From: a virus
Virus record (IMG/VR): IMGVR_UViG_3300021137_000060
Location: 1-30,858 of that record
Reading direction: 5' to 3' (one strand)
DNA length: 30,858 nucleotides
Below the pieces are notes generated by a model. That model saw nothing but the letters and a program-made list of their open reading frames with translations, did not search any database and had not been told where the DNA came from. The position numbers and the translations under genes were made by a program. Below, in pieces: positions 21,100 to 30,802 of this stretch; the stretch's first letter is position 1, and the number at the start of each line of letters is the position of its first letter.

Positions 21100-22873
21100 A
21101 AATAAACCATACAAGCATCAACTAGAATACCATAACAGATATGCCAGAAGAGAAGCATTTGCTTTGTTAGCTGATATGGGAACTGGTAAAACATTTATGG
21201 TTATCAATAATATTGCTGAGTTATACTCTAGTGGTGATTGTGATAGCGTTCTTGTATTTGCACCTAATGGTGTGCATTTAAACTGGACATTGATTGAGCT
21301 TAAAAAGCACATGCCTGATTTTGTAGAATACAATGCAGTTGCTTGGCAATCAAATCATACAGCTTCATACAAGAAAAAATTAGATTCCATTTTTGTTCCA
21401 CAAAACGGAAAGTTAAGAATTTTCACAATGAATTGGGAAGCGTTACAAAATAAAAATGGCTTTGATGCTGCTATGAAGTTTTGCAAGACTTCTGGAAAAT
21501 TATTTATTGCTGCTGATGAAAGTCACTTTATTAAATCACCATCAAGCAAGCGCACGAAAGCTTTAATGGATTTAAAACCATATTCAAAGTATCGTAGAAT
21601 TATGACAGGTACACCAACTGATGGCTGCCCATTTGACTTTTACAGTCAATTTGCATTTCTTGATGAAAGTATTTTACAGGCAAACAGTTTTTATTCTTTT
21701 AAAGCTGAATATGCCGAAATGCTATCATCAGAGCATAGATTAATGCAGAAATTCGCTAAAGAAAAAACGCCATGGAATTACGGTGAAATTCAAACAATAA
21801 AGCAAAATGTTTTGATTGCACATGAAATTCTTAAAAGAAGCAGTGATGATCAAATCTATTCACATTCTTACAATTTGATTAATTTAGTTGAATCTGGTGA
21901 ATACGCAAAGATTCAAGACGTTATTGAAAAAATAAGAAATTGTTTTAATCCAAATGTCGTTCATGAATCAAAAACAACAGTTCTAAAATCTTTCAATGTC
22001 ATAAGCACTGTTATAGCAAATCATAATGCAAGAGTTGCAAAAGCATCAACAAGTAGAAGGATGCCACAAATTGTTGATAGAACTGATGATGGTAAAAAGA
22101 AGTATAAAAACATTGATAAATTGATTAAACTAATGCAGCCACATAGCTACAGAGTTTTAAAAAGTGAGTGTTTAGACTTGCCAGATAAAATACATAAAAA
22201 TGTATTTTTTCAATTGACAAGTGAACAAAGAAAAGTTTATAACAAAATTGAAGATGAGCTTAGAATAGAGTTTGAAGGTCAAGAAACAGTTATAAATAAA
22301 TTGACTGCTATTACTAAATTGTCTCAAGTAACATCTGGTTACTTTATAAGTCCTTTAAATCCTTTACCGATTAAGATTGCTGGAGATAGCCCTAAGTCTA
22401 AGGCATTGCTAGAGTGCATAGAATCTATCATTAACGAAGGCAACAAAGTAATAATTTGGGCAAGATTTACCCAAGAGATTAAAGACATTATTGAAATACT
22501 TAAAAATGAAAAAATAAGCCATGTTAAGTATTATGGTGAAATTTCTAAGGCAGAAAGACTTGAAGCTATAGAATCTTTTGAAAATGGTGATGCAAAAGTC
22601 TTTGTTGGCAATGCTAAAGCTGGTGGAACGGGTATAACTTTGGTTAGTGCTTCTTATGTTATTTATTATAGCAATGACTATAGCTTAACAGCTAGAAGTC
22701 AAAGTGAGGATAGAGCGCATAGAATAGGACAGAACAAAAATGTAACCTATATTAATCTTGTTGGATTAGACACTATTGATGAAGCTGTTGTTAAGTGTTT
22801 GATTAGCAAGAAAGAAATAGAGGATATGATTGTTAATGATGGTCTTAAATTTCTTTCTGAAAGATTAGATTAA
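21089..22873 (+). CDS. SNF2-family helicase/ATPase
   Basis: A 594-residue SF2 protein. Motif I is DMGTGKT (29-35), motif II DESH (144-147), motif III MTGTPT (173-178). The second lobe has VIIWARF, GTGITLVSAS and RAHRIGQ (542-548). Between the lobes, about 225-330, there is a helical stretch before RRMPQIV that seems longer than usual; it might be a lineage-specific insertion. It would move on dsDNA or remodel forks together with the nuclease upstream. Its TAA shares bases with the stop of the opposite tailspike gene, with no terminator in between. Confidence 0.92.
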   Translation: MEFKNKPYKHQLEYHNRYARREAFALLADMGTGKTFMVINNIAELYSSGDCDSVLVFAPNGVHLNWTLIELKKHMPDFVEYNAVAWQSNHTASYKKKLDSIFVPQNGKLRIFTMNWEALQNKNGFDAAMKFCKTSGKLFIAADESHFIKSPSSKRTKALMDLKPYSKYRRIMTGTPTDGCPFDFYSQFAFLDESILQANSFYSFKAEYAEMLSSEHRLMQKFAKEKTPWNYGEIQTIKQNVLIAHEILKRSSDDQIYSHSYNLINLVESGEYAKIQDVIEKIRNCFNPNVVHESKTTVLKSFNVISTVIANHNARVAKASTSRRMPQIVDRTDDGKKKYKNIDKLIKLMQPHSYRVLKSECLDLPDKIHKNVFFQLTSEQRKVYNKIEDELRIEFEGQETVINKLTAITKLSQVTSGYFISPLNPLPIKIAGDSPKSKALLECIESIINEGNKVIIWARFTQEIKDIIEILKNEKISHVKYYGEISKAERLEAIESFENGDAKVFVGNAKAGGTGITLVSASYVIYYSNDYSLTARSQSEDRAHRIGQNKNVTYINLVGLDTIDEAVVKCLISKKEIEDMIVNDGLKFLSERLD

Positions 22874-25800
22874 GCATTAGCAATCATAGAGTATTTTATA
22901 GAGCCAGCAGCAGCAGCTCCAGCAACAATCATTTTTAATGCTAATATTGAACCGGCTGCTTGTTGTGGTATTGAATAAGAACCTGTTAATGGTATTGTTG
23001 CTTGAGCTGTACTTCCAGATAATGAACCGTATGTCCAACCAGTAGATGTAAATGTTAAAACATTGCCTAATAAAGTTGCGTTGTTTATTATCTGGAATGA
23101 TATTGTATTTGAACCTGTTGGCAAAGAAAACAGCTCAACAGACAACATCACTATAGTAGCAGCCATAGGCATTAAGTAAGCCGTGGCATTAATACCAGTT
23201 TGTGTGCCATTGCAGCCAACATAATAAGTTCCAGTGGCTGGCGCACCTACAGTACAACCGAACATTGGTAAAGTTATTCCATATCCATTTACTGTTGGAT
23301 TATCATTATAAAGAATTTTTAAAGAATCTTTAATGATTACTCCGCTAGCTCCATTTCCAATCTTATAAGCATTTAAACCATAATTTGGATTTCCTGTATC
23401 TTTAAATGGATATGAACATTCCCATAATCCATTTTGTACTAAGCTCGGTATTTTAACATCAACATTTGTACATTTATTACCAATATAAAAAGGTTCAACA
23501 AGCGTCATAGCTTGCATACAATTAACTCGTATTGTTACCTGTTGAACATCGTTATTGTCTGGAATATTAACGTGGTAATGGTTGGTATAATTAGCTGAGC
23601 CATATCCATTGTCATTATCTAATATTTGAATGTTATTAGATTTTTGATTGTAATATCCAACTAAATTATTAGTTGTTGATGATATTGTTGATAAATAAGA
23701 ATGGCTTAATGTATAAGCTCCAGTATTTCCTCTACCAGTTGTATATCCTGTTATTGTTACTGTTGGTGATGTTAGATTGCCTGAGCCTGTTAATGAACCT
23801 GATAATTGATAAGTAGCACCAGCAGCGCCTAAAACTCCAGATAGTAATGTGGTTACATAAACTTCTGATGGACTTGATGAAGATGAATACGATACTGGCG
23901 CGCCTATATAAACAGCACCTTGACCATTTAATGATGAGACAGTTAAAACATTAGTTGAATTGTTTATTGAAAATGAACCACTATTTAGTGTAAATCCACC
24001 ATAATAGTTTGAATCATTACCACCAATAGCTTCACCAAGCTTTACAACGTCAGTTGTATTCTGCAAAGCATTGACAGTTAATACATTTCCAGTGATACTC
24101 CAATTAGTTGCAGTAAATCTTTCAACAACAGTTTTAATCAAGCAGTCATTGGTATTATTAACAACAGAGCCAATTCCAGATAAATTTGTTCCAAATGTTC
24201 CGGTAACAGTTAAACCAGTTAATGATGTTGGATATGGAGTTTTATATTCTTGACTTAAATTCCATTTATTAGTTCCAGCAGAGCTTACAATATAAGTATT
24301 TTTTATTGAACCTGAAAAAGATATTTTTGTTCCAATTAAAAATTGACCAGATGTGACAGTTCCAACAGTTAAAACATTGCCAGAAATACTGCATCCAGTA
24401 GCGACATTAGAAGGCATAGTACCAACAACAGAACCAGTAAGAGTTCCATAAGACTTACCATTTAAAGTAAATGTTGTTGCACTTGTTTTTGCTGTTATAA
24501 ATGTTGTGGAATCAAGACCAGCTAATCCACTTAATTGCATACCTACACAAAATGGGCTTCCAGTTCCTATTGGTATAGCAGTTCCAGTTCCTATTCCAGC
24601 TCCAGTCGCTGTAAAAGTAGCGCCAACAGCATTAACAACAGCACCAGGAAAGCAAGGTAATACAGAGCCATTTCCAGTGCCAACTCCAGTTGCAGTAAAT
24701 ATAGTTCCAATATTATTATTAGGCGCACCAATAGACATGAAGTTAGTCGAGCCTAAAGTTACAATCTGATAATTGTTTCCTGCTGATATACTTGTTGGTG
24801 CTATTGCGCTGCTTAATGTCGCTATTTGATAAACTTGACCATTTGTTAAGCTTCCAGCAGCAACAGGAGTTGGCAAAGTTAAAGTATTGCCACTAACAGT
24901 ACAGCCAGAATAAGAAGCTGACATCGACTGAGATTGAGTTACAGAATAAGTGCCTTGACCGCCTATTTTAGCGATTGTTGATTGATTATTTACTTGTGTT
25001 AATTGAGCTGTGATATTTGTTGTTAAAACTCCGTCACCATATATATACATTGTTGTGTCAATGTTATAATTGCCAGAAGCATCAAGATAACCTAAAGAAC
25101 CATTAAAAATGCCATCAACAGTTAAAGTCGTGCCATTAATTGAACAATTGGTCGCTGTAAAACTTGTAAATTGTGTTATTGGCTGTCTATATTGAAGAAC
25201 GCTGCTTATTTTTACAGCACCAGCTCCAGATATATAAGCAGAAGCATAATTAGAATTAATATGTCCACCAATAAAATCGTAACCACCACCACGACTAGAA
25301 GCACCACGCCACCCGTAAATTCCAATGTCAGAGCCAACTGCATTACATCTAAGAAATTTTGTTCCTTCACAAACAGTCGTGCAAACATCAAGAACACCAA
25401 AAAATGAATTATTAGAACTTAAATCACAATCTGTAGCCCACAAACCATAGCAGTTGCTCGCATTTAAAACAGCGTCTTGCTTTGTTGTGGAATTATTACC
25501 TATTGCATTGTTTACGTTTATTAATTTTGGTTGATTTGAACCTGAAACATCAAGACTTGTATTCCAAGCGTAATAACTAGCATTTTGAACATCATGATAA
25601 GGCATTAAATTAACATCTTGCAATGTTAAAGTTCTGCTAGCACCAGGGCTATTCCACATGCCAAGTGTTTCAGTTACAGCAGGGGTATTTTGATTTAAGC
25701 TATTTATAAAGTTAAAGCTAAAACCAACGCCAGCTCCATCAATGCCAGGTGACAACCAAAGATTAATAGCTGTGACAGTACACATTGCATCGACTTGAGT

Positions 25801-27672
25801 TGAATATTGGCTTGTTGGTGTTATTACTGGGGTATCAGTTAAAGATTGATTTGAAGATTTATTATTATATATTTGAGTAAAATAAAGGTTAAATGCTCCA
25901 GTAGAATTATATCCAACAATAATTGAAGTATTTTTATCTCTACCTAATAAAACTAAATGTTGAGCTAGATTGTAAATTCCTGGTGTTTTACCAATAAATT
26001 GGTGCTGTCTTAAAACTGCTGTTACTGGAGCATATAATACATAAATTCTTGATTCAAACCAAAGCAATGCAAATTCAAAAGTAAGCGCATAATTTAACGC
26101 TCTTTGAATTGTCATATCGTCAGTATCACCTGTTTGATAATAGTCATCAACTGTAACTACTTCAAACAATTTATCCATCAAATAACGTAATTGGCTAGCA
26201 CCTTTTTGAATAAAACTCATTGCGCTTGCGCGTTGATAATTTGTATTCAATCCATCTAAATTAGCATCATAAACAACAGCACTAGAGCTGTTACCAAGTA
26301 TTGTGTTGGCAACTGAACCTAAATCAACCATAATGTCAACAGTTTTAGCAGAGCCACTTCCACTACCAATTCCTGTTGCTGTAAATGATAATCCTGGTGT
26401 GTTAGAAGTCGCACCAATAGTTCTAAAATCTGTACTTCCAATAGAAACAATTACATAAGAGCAGCCAACAACAAAACTACCAGCATTATAAGTATTTGAA
26501 TTGTTTTGGAACGTATTTGAACTAGCTATATTATTGCTTGAAGTAAATGCTAGTAATGCTGTGCCTGTGCCTGTGCCTGCACCAGTAGCTTGGAAAATTG
26601 TACCAATATTATTAGAAACAGAACCAATAGCTGTAAAATCTGTACTTCCAGAACCAGTGCTATTAACCAAATAAAATTTGCCAACAACCAAAGCAGTTGC
26701 AGCAATTGGAGTTTCATATGATGATGAAGCATTAGTGGCTAAGTGTAATCCACCACCACTATTATTTATTAATGTATTACCAGTTAAAGATAGATAAGAA
26801 CTATTGCCAGCATTGTTTTGAGTTTTTATACCAGGCGCGCCATTAGCAGTTCCAACAACAATATTACTGCTCAACGAACCACCATCAGCATCGTCAATTC
26901 CAATGCCAGCGACACCACCTAACTGACAAGCAAATGCGACTATATTGGTACTTATTACAGATTGATTAGATGGTAAATCATCTGTTATTCCTTCAGCACC
27001 AGTATAATAAGTAATGTTTCCAGTTCTAATATTATCAGGAGCAGAATTAGAAGGACATCCCACACCACCAACATTGTGACAAAAGTTATTTATTACTCTG
27101 TTATTTATACAGGTGGTTGCTTGACCATCTAAATAAATTCCATGAGCATTTGCAATTCCAGAACTTCCGTAAACTTCGCTTTTTTCTACAATATTGCCAC
27201 TTCCTTTTATGCCAATACCAGAACCACCAATATTGTTACAGTTTATCCTAATTCCAGATAATTGCCAACCAGAAGCTCCACCAGGAATTAAAAAAGCGTC
27301 AAATGGTGATGAGCCAATTTTTTTGATTAAAGCACCAGGCGACATTATCACAAATTGGCCAATTAATGATAATGTTACTGTTGATGATATTAAAAAAGTG
27401 CCTGAAAAAATACCAAATGGTATTCCACTATTAAAAGCGTTTATTAATCCAGCGGTATCGTCATTTACACCATTTCCATAAACATTTGGAAAACTTCTAA
27501 CGTCAACAAGTTGTGGATTTGATGTTTGTTGTACGATGGCTTGACTTACATAGGATGCTATGTTTTGTGGATTTACATAGGATGCTATTGTGCTAAGAAA
27601 TTGATACCATTGCGGTGAAATTAAATTCTCAGCATTGTCAATTGGTATACTTTGATTAGGTAATAAAGCCAT
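22870..27672 (-). CDS. Tailspike/tail fibre protein with pectate-lyase-like N-terminal part
   Basis: A 1600-residue virion protein. After a short N-terminal region (MALLPNQSIPIDNAENLISPQWYQFLS), residues 55-95 (VRSFPNVYGNGVNDDTAGLINAF) match the opening of pectate-lyase-3-type beta-helices, and strand repeats continue (NNIGGSGIGIKGSG, GIYLDGQATTC). Two long low-complexity regions contain modules of the type GSTDFTAIGS...NNIGTIFQATGAGTGTG. A second set of modules reads SGNVLTV or NGTTLTV. The end (AGSILALKMIVAGAAAAG) is small-residue-rich. It probably binds or cleaves a surface glycan. The N-terminus presumably attaches to the virion. Confidence 0.8.
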   Translation of the reverse strand: MALLPNQSIPIDNAENLISPQWYQFLSTIASYVNPQNIASYVSQAIVQQTSNPQLVDVRSFPNVYGNGVNDDTAGLINAFNSGIPFGIFSGTFLISSTVTLSLIGQFVIMSPGALIKKIGSSPFDAFLIPGGASGWQLSGIRINCNNIGGSGIGIKGSGNIVEKSEVYGSSGIANAHGIYLDGQATTCINNRVINNFCHNVGGVGCPSNSAPDNIRTGNITYYTGAEGITDDLPSNQSVISTNIVAFACQLGGVAGIGIDDADGGSLSSNIVVGTANGAPGIKTQNNAGNSSYLSLTGNTLINNSGGGLHLATNASSSYETPIAATALVVGKFYLVNSTGSGSTDFTAIGSVSNNIGTIFQATGAGTGTGTALLAFTSSNNIASSNTFQNNSNTYNAGSFVVGCSYVIVSIGSTDFRTIGATSNTPGLSFTATGIGSGSGSAKTVDIMVDLGSVANTILGNSSSAVVYDANLDGLNTNYQRASAMSFIQKGASQLRYLMDKLFEVVTVDDYYQTGDTDDMTIQRALNYALTFEFALLWFESRIYVLYAPVTAVLRQHQFIGKTPGIYNLAQHLVLLGRDKNTSIIVGYNSTGAFNLYFTQIYNNKSSNQSLTDTPVITPTSQYSTQVDAMCTVTAINLWLSPGIDGAGVGFSFNFINSLNQNTPAVTETLGMWNSPGASRTLTLQDVNLMPYHDVQNASYYAWNTSLDVSGSNQPKLINVNNAIGNNSTTKQDAVLNASNCYGLWATDCDLSSNNSFFGVLDVCTTVCEGTKFLRCNAVGSDIGIYGWRGASSRGGGYDFIGGHINSNYASAYISGAGAVKISSVLQYRQPITQFTSFTATNCSINGTTLTVDGIFNGSLGYLDASGNYNIDTTMYIYGDGVLTTNITAQLTQVNNQSTIAKIGGQGTYSVTQSQSMSASYSGCTVSGNTLTLPTPVAAGSLTNGQVYQIATLSSAIAPTSISAGNNYQIVTLGSTNFMSIGAPNNNIGTIFTATGVGTGNGSVLPCFPGAVVNAVGATFTATGAGIGTGTAIPIGTGSPFCVGMQLSGLAGLDSTTFITAKTSATTFTLNGKSYGTLTGSVVGTMPSNVATGCSISGNVLTVGTVTSGQFLIGTKISFSGSIKNTYIVSSAGTNKWNLSQEYKTPYPTSLTGLTVTGTFGTNLSGIGSVVNNTNDCLIKTVVERFTATNWSITGNVLTVNALQNTTDVVKLGEAIGGNDSNYYGGFTLNSGSFSINNSTNVLTVSSLNGQGAVYIGAPVSYSSSSSPSEVYVTTLLSGVLGAAGATYQLSGSLTGSGNLTSPTVTITGYTTGRGNTGAYTLSHSYLSTISSTTNNLVGYYNQKSNNIQILDNDNGYGSANYTNHYHVNIPDNNDVQQVTIRVNCMQAMTLVEPFYIGNKCTNVDVKIPSLVQNGLWECSYPFKDTGNPNYGLNAYKIGNGASGVIIKDSLKILYNDNPTVNGYGITLPMFGCTVGAPATGTYYVGCNGTQTGINATAYLMPMAATIVMLSVELFSLPTGSNTISFQIINNATLLGNVLTFTSTGWTYGSLSGSTAQATIPLTGSYSIPQQAAGSILALKMIVAGAAAAGSIKYSMIANA
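24560..24795 (-). repeat. Tail-module repeats C and D (GTIFTATG type)
   Basis: In the tailspike frame, GSTNFMSIGAPNNNIGTIFT leads into ATGVGTGNGS, followed by a shorter copy, GATFTATGAGIGTGTA. They are related to the copies at 26338-26705. Confidence 0.65.
26338..26705 (-). repeat. Tail-module repeats A and B (GTIFQATG type)
   Basis: Two tandem-like modules in the tailspike frame: GSTDFTAIGSVSNNIGTIFQ followed by ATGAGTGTGTAL, and GSTDFRTIGATSNTPGLSFT followed by ATGIGSGSGS. Both are introduced by VVGKFYLV or VVGCSYVI. Confidence 0.7.
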
Positions 27673-27685
27673 TTTTCAAGTTTTG

Positions 27686-28255
27686 TTAGAAATTAACTGC
27701 TTGAACTTCTTGAATTGTTGTTGCTTGTTGAACCTGTGCTATTTTTGACAATAGATTTACAAAATCTGGTATGTCCGCTGCTTCCATTGCTGCTGCCAAA
27801 CCTTCTAAATCAGCAAATGTAAATGGTGTTATTGATTGACCAAATTGATTTAACCAAATATTTAAAGACCAATTTTGTGTGGCAAGAGAACCAGCAATAG
27901 CATTTTGCAGATTTTGCTTATCTTGTACAGATTGATTAAATGTCGATGTCGTTCCTGCTTTTGTAGTATAGCTTACCGGAGCAATTATAGCCGTGTTATA
28001 CGCTGCATTTAAAGCAGAAATTTGTTCAATTTGTGCTTGACCAAGTAAAAATTCATTTGTTGGTGATGTTGTCACTAAAGTTGCAGATTCACCATTAGAA
28101 GGAACAGTAAAATCATAGCTGCTACCAAGTGGCAAATTAACAGCAATTTTAGCGTCATTATCAGAAACTAAAAAAGAATCATAAGGGGCATTTATATCAT
28201 GTTCAAAAAAGAAACCTGTTAATCCATTTTGATGAGCTGTTTTTGAATATAACAT
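27686..28255 (-). CDS. Putative tail fibre accessory/assembly protein (DUF4376-like)
   Basis: A 189-residue protein between two fibre genes. The N-terminus reads MLYSKTAHQNGLTGFFFEHD and NAPYDSFLVSDNDA. The C-terminal half (QDKQNLQNAIAGSLATQNW then GQSITPFTFADLEGLAAAM) fits the DUF4376-type domain of fibre assembly proteins. A chaperone for the downstream 1600-aa spike is a reasonable inference. GGAT lies before the ATG. Confidence 0.6.
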   Translation of the reverse strand: MLYSKTAHQNGLTGFFFEHDINAPYDSFLVSDNDAKIAVNLPLGSSYDFTVPSNGESATLVTTSPTNEFLLGQAQIEQISALNAAYNTAIIAPVSYTTKAGTTSTFNQSVQDKQNLQNAIAGSLATQNWSLNIWLNQFGQSITPFTFADLEGLAAAMEAADIPDFVNLLSKIAQVQQATTIQEVQAVNF

Positions 28256-28256
28256 T

Positions 28257-29180
28257 TTAGTATCCTATGACAATAAAGTTGGCAGTAGTATTATATGCTG
28301 AACAAGTCACTGCTACTGTTGATGGATTAGTTATTGTTGCCATAACAGCATTATGATTACTACCATTGTCCCATAAATGTGCAGATAGCACGGCAGTTGT
28401 AAATGAAGCTGGCAGCGTTAAATTTGCAGGAGCAGTGAATAATTGTATACCCATCATAGCAATTAATCCATTTGGCTTATCCAAATAAAACCAATCACTT
28501 TGACCAACAGAGCCACCAGTGTAAACATGGCTAGCTCTTGTATTAAGTTGACTTTGTAAGGCATAAGTTGCCAATCTTAAATCATCAACAAAAGAGCCGC
28601 CAAAACAAATCCAGTTCCCACCATCACTGATTAATTCTAAAGACTCGTTTGTAAGCAATGTTAATGATGCGCCAAGCGTTGCACCATTAAAGAAAAAGCA
28701 GTTTGATGGTGTACCTGGTACTGAACCAGTTAGTGCTAAATTTTGACTTACTGATGAATTATTTACAAATTTATATGATTTTCCTGAATTGCCTACTGCT
28801 GTTGGCAGTGTTGTTGTGCATGTTGTTGAACTTGTTATCTCTTGTAAAGTTCCAAAGCTAGAAGAAGCAAGTGATCCACTGCCAGTTATTGCTGGTGCTG
28901 ACCTTAAACTGCCTATTCCTAGTGCTGGTAATAAATTTGTTATAAAATTTGATACATTTCCATCGTCAGAAGCATTAACTCCATTATTGGCTATAATTTG
29001 ACCAAGAACTGCGCTTGCCATTGTTGCTTGGCGCAAGATTTTATTTAACCTTGTACTTGGCACGACACCTGCTACCATACCAGCCGACAACGTGCTATCA
29101 ACCAAATAAGCAGCTTGCGTTTCTACTGTTGAAGAGCCGCCACTAGCAGCAAACTGTAAGTAATCGTTAGTACCAGCCAT
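28257..29180 (-). CDS. Tail fibre protein
   Basis: A 307-residue protein. The N-terminus (NDYLQFAASGGSSTVETQAAY) resembles the virion-attachment part of phage fibres, followed by a helical linker (VVPSTRLNKILRQATMAS). The middle is Ser/Thr/Gly-rich beta sequence. The end has LPASFTTAVLSAH and closes with FIVIGY, a common fibre-tip ending. It ends one base before the next start and shares the structural operon with the genes on either side. Confidence 0.7.
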   Translation of the reverse strand: MAGTNDYLQFAASGGSSTVETQAAYLVDSTLSAGMVAGVVPSTRLNKILRQATMASAVLGQIIANNGVNASDDGNVSNFITNLLPALGIGSLRSAPAITGSGSLASSSFGTLQEITSSTTCTTTLPTAVGNSGKSYKFVNNSSVSQNLALTGSVPGTPSNCFFFNGATLGASLTLLTNESLELISDGGNWICFGGSFVDDLRLATYALQSQLNTRASHVYTGGSVGQSDWFYLDKPNGLIAMMGIQLFTAPANLTLPASFTTAVLSAHLWDNGSNHNAVMATITNPSTVAVTCSAYNTTANFIVIGY

Positions 29181-29192
29181 TTGTTTTTCCTA

Positions 29193-29873
29193 TTAAATAA
29201 AAGTTGCCATAGAGCCGTGGTCAAGACCACCAAAATAAGAATTATCAACATCAAGAGCAAATACAGGGTTACTGTCAGATTGCCAAAAATAATGAACAAT
29301 AATTCCAGATGGTCTTAAATCAAATAATCCATTTAAAAGCATTTGTTGTAAAAATGCTGGTGGAGCTGCTGAACCACCAATAATTCCTTCATACATTGTT
29401 TTGTCTTGATTGTCTTGGATACAAAATGAATAGTTATATACAGAAAATATATTATTCATAAATGTTTCTGCGCTTGCAACAGTTCCATCCCAAGCATTAT
29501 AAGCTATTTTAGCGTTTAATAACAATCTATAAACATCATCATCTAATTGTACAAGACCAGTTAAAGAATCTGTATTTGGATTGTATATAATTCCTTGATT
29601 AAGACCAACACCAGCAGTATCTAAAGAAAAATAAACGCCAGTTAAAGATTCCTGCAAAGCTCTACTTATTCCTACCCATTGCCCGATTACATCTAATTGC
29701 TGTCCTATTGCAGTTTGAACTGAAAAAAGAGATGGAAATGTTTGCAATAGTGCTTGCATGTCACAAAATGGCTGTAATAAAGCACTAAGCCACGCATTAA
29801 ATTTTGGTTTGTCTGCGTGTTGACTTGTTACTAAACTAAGATAATTTTGTAAAATTCCAGCACTTGTCGTCAT
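29193..29873 (-). CDS. DUF2612-like tail/baseplate protein
   Basis: A 226-residue protein with the DUF2612 pattern: ILQNYLSLVTSQHADKPKFNAWL, then AIGQQLDVIGQWVGISR, then DDDVYRLLLNAKIAYNAWDGT and DLRPSGIIVHYFW. In contractile-tailed phages this family sits at the tail end between baseplate and fibre genes, which agrees with its place before the fibre genes. Its ATG overlaps the endolysin stop by 4 bases. Confidence 0.85.
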   Translation of the reverse strand: MTTSAGILQNYLSLVTSQHADKPKFNAWLSALLQPFCDMQALLQTFPSLFSVQTAIGQQLDVIGQWVGISRALQESLTGVYFSLDTAGVGLNQGIIYNPNTDSLTGLVQLDDDVYRLLLNAKIAYNAWDGTVASAETFMNNIFSVYNYSFCIQDNQDKTMYEGIIGGSAAPPAFLQQMLLNGLFDLRPSGIIVHYFWQSDSNPVFALDVDNSYFGGLDHGSMATFI

Positions 29874-30322
29874 GCTATTTCACCACCGTATTTTAAATAA
29901 GCCATTTTTAATGAGCCTATACTGTTCGTGCGCTGTCCATATGGAGAATCTGGCAAAGATGCCCACCTTGAACGACATTTTCCAATAGCATCTGTAAATC
30001 TGCCAAGCTCAATGTCTTCAATAGCTCTACATTCTTTTATCATTTGTATAGCTATTTCATCTTGTGATTCATGGCCAAAATCTTTTAAATTAAGTTGTTT
30101 TTTATAAACATCATAATAGTGAGCTAGAACTTGATAACGACCTGCTGCGCTTGAAAATATTTTATTTTTTTCAATCCATACGTGTGGTCTTGGGTGTGTA
30201 GAGTAATCGCTAAATATAGCACCACCAACGGTTACATTGTAACCATCATCACCAATTCCTTTTGTTCCTTCAGAAACAGCAATGGTATCCAAAAAAGCTT
30301 TTAAATTTCTGCTAATTGTCAT
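29870..30322 (-). CDS. Endolysin, lambda-R-type lytic transglycosylase (GH104)
   Basis: A 150-residue peptidoglycan-degrading enzyme. It aligns well by eye with lambda R: KAFLDTIAVSEGTKG (catalytic Glu18), DGYNVTVGGAIFSDYSTHPR, AAGRYQVLAHYYDVYKKQL, and SRWASLPDSPYGQ. Cleavage between MurNAc and GlcNAc forming 1,6-anhydro ends is the family reaction. No signal sequence is present, so it depends on the holin immediately upstream, whose stop its ATG overlaps. No spanin gene was recognised nearby. Confidence 0.93.
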   Translation of the reverse strand: MTISRNLKAFLDTIAVSEGTKGIGDDGYNVTVGGAIFSDYSTHPRPHVWIEKNKIFSSAAGRYQVLAHYYDVYKKQLNLKDFGHESQDEIAIQMIKECRAIEDIELGRFTDAIGKCRSRWASLPDSPYGQRTNSIGSLKMAYLKYGGEIA

Positions 30323-30516
30323 AAATCCAATTCCTTTTTGCGAATTTTCAATTCTTCATCTTTTAATTGAATATTTTTAATTCCAAAATACCCATTCATT
30401 ATCAATCCGACAAATCCTATTACAAGACCAACCATTTGATAATTATTTTCAATAAAGGTAATTAAAACGCCAAAACCACAAACTGCTGCCCAACCATGTT
30501 GAATATTATTATCCAT
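30319..30516 (-). CDS. Holin
   Basis: A 65-residue membrane protein from the ATG at 30516 (GGAG upstream); the longer open frame back to 30621 overlaps another gene and is not preferred. Two hydrophobic helices (about 8-22 and 27-46) are followed by a charged tail (KDEELKIRKKELDL), the usual small-holin layout. It overlaps the endolysin gene, forming a two-gene lysis cassette. Confidence 0.85.
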   Translation of the reverse strand: MDNNIQHGWAAVCGFGVLITFIENNYQMVGLVIGFVGLIMNGYFGIKNIQLKDEELKIRKKELDL

Positions 30517-30799
30517 TTTTATCTCCAGAATTTTTCCAATCTTTAACTCTATAGTGTCTTGATATTTTTCTATGTCTATTTTCGTAAATATAAGATAGTC
30601 TGCAATGGTATTTAACACCAAAAAATGTTAGAGCTCCAAAATCAACAAAAACCATTAATTTTGACCAAAATTTAGAATCAAATCTTAACCGATAGCACCG
30701 AGCAGATATTGTTTCATCAGGCAATCCAAAAAGAAAAACCGTGTTAATTGTTTCATCAAAAATAACAAATATATTAAAAATATAATCTTTTAATTTCAT
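30509..30799 (-). CDS. Conserved phage lysis-region protein
   Basis: A 96-residue protein with the family motif LPDETISARCYRLR near residues 26-39, and an N-terminal LKDYIFNIFVIFDETINTVFLFG that recalls a phage family typically found beside holin genes. Its central segment (SKLMVFVDFGALTFFG) is hydrophobic. It overlaps the holin start by 8 bases. Function unknown. Confidence 0.7.
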   Translation of the reverse strand: MKLKDYIFNIFVIFDETINTVFLFGLPDETISARCYRLRFDSKFWSKLMVFVDFGALTFFGVKYHCRLSYIYENRHRKISRHYRVKDWKNSGDKNG

Positions 30800-30802
30800 A
30801 AA

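Noticed and set aside
24506-24769. Rightward Pro/Val-rich frame
   Set aside because: It is the complement of the Gly/Thr-rich tailspike repeats, so the low complexity explains it.
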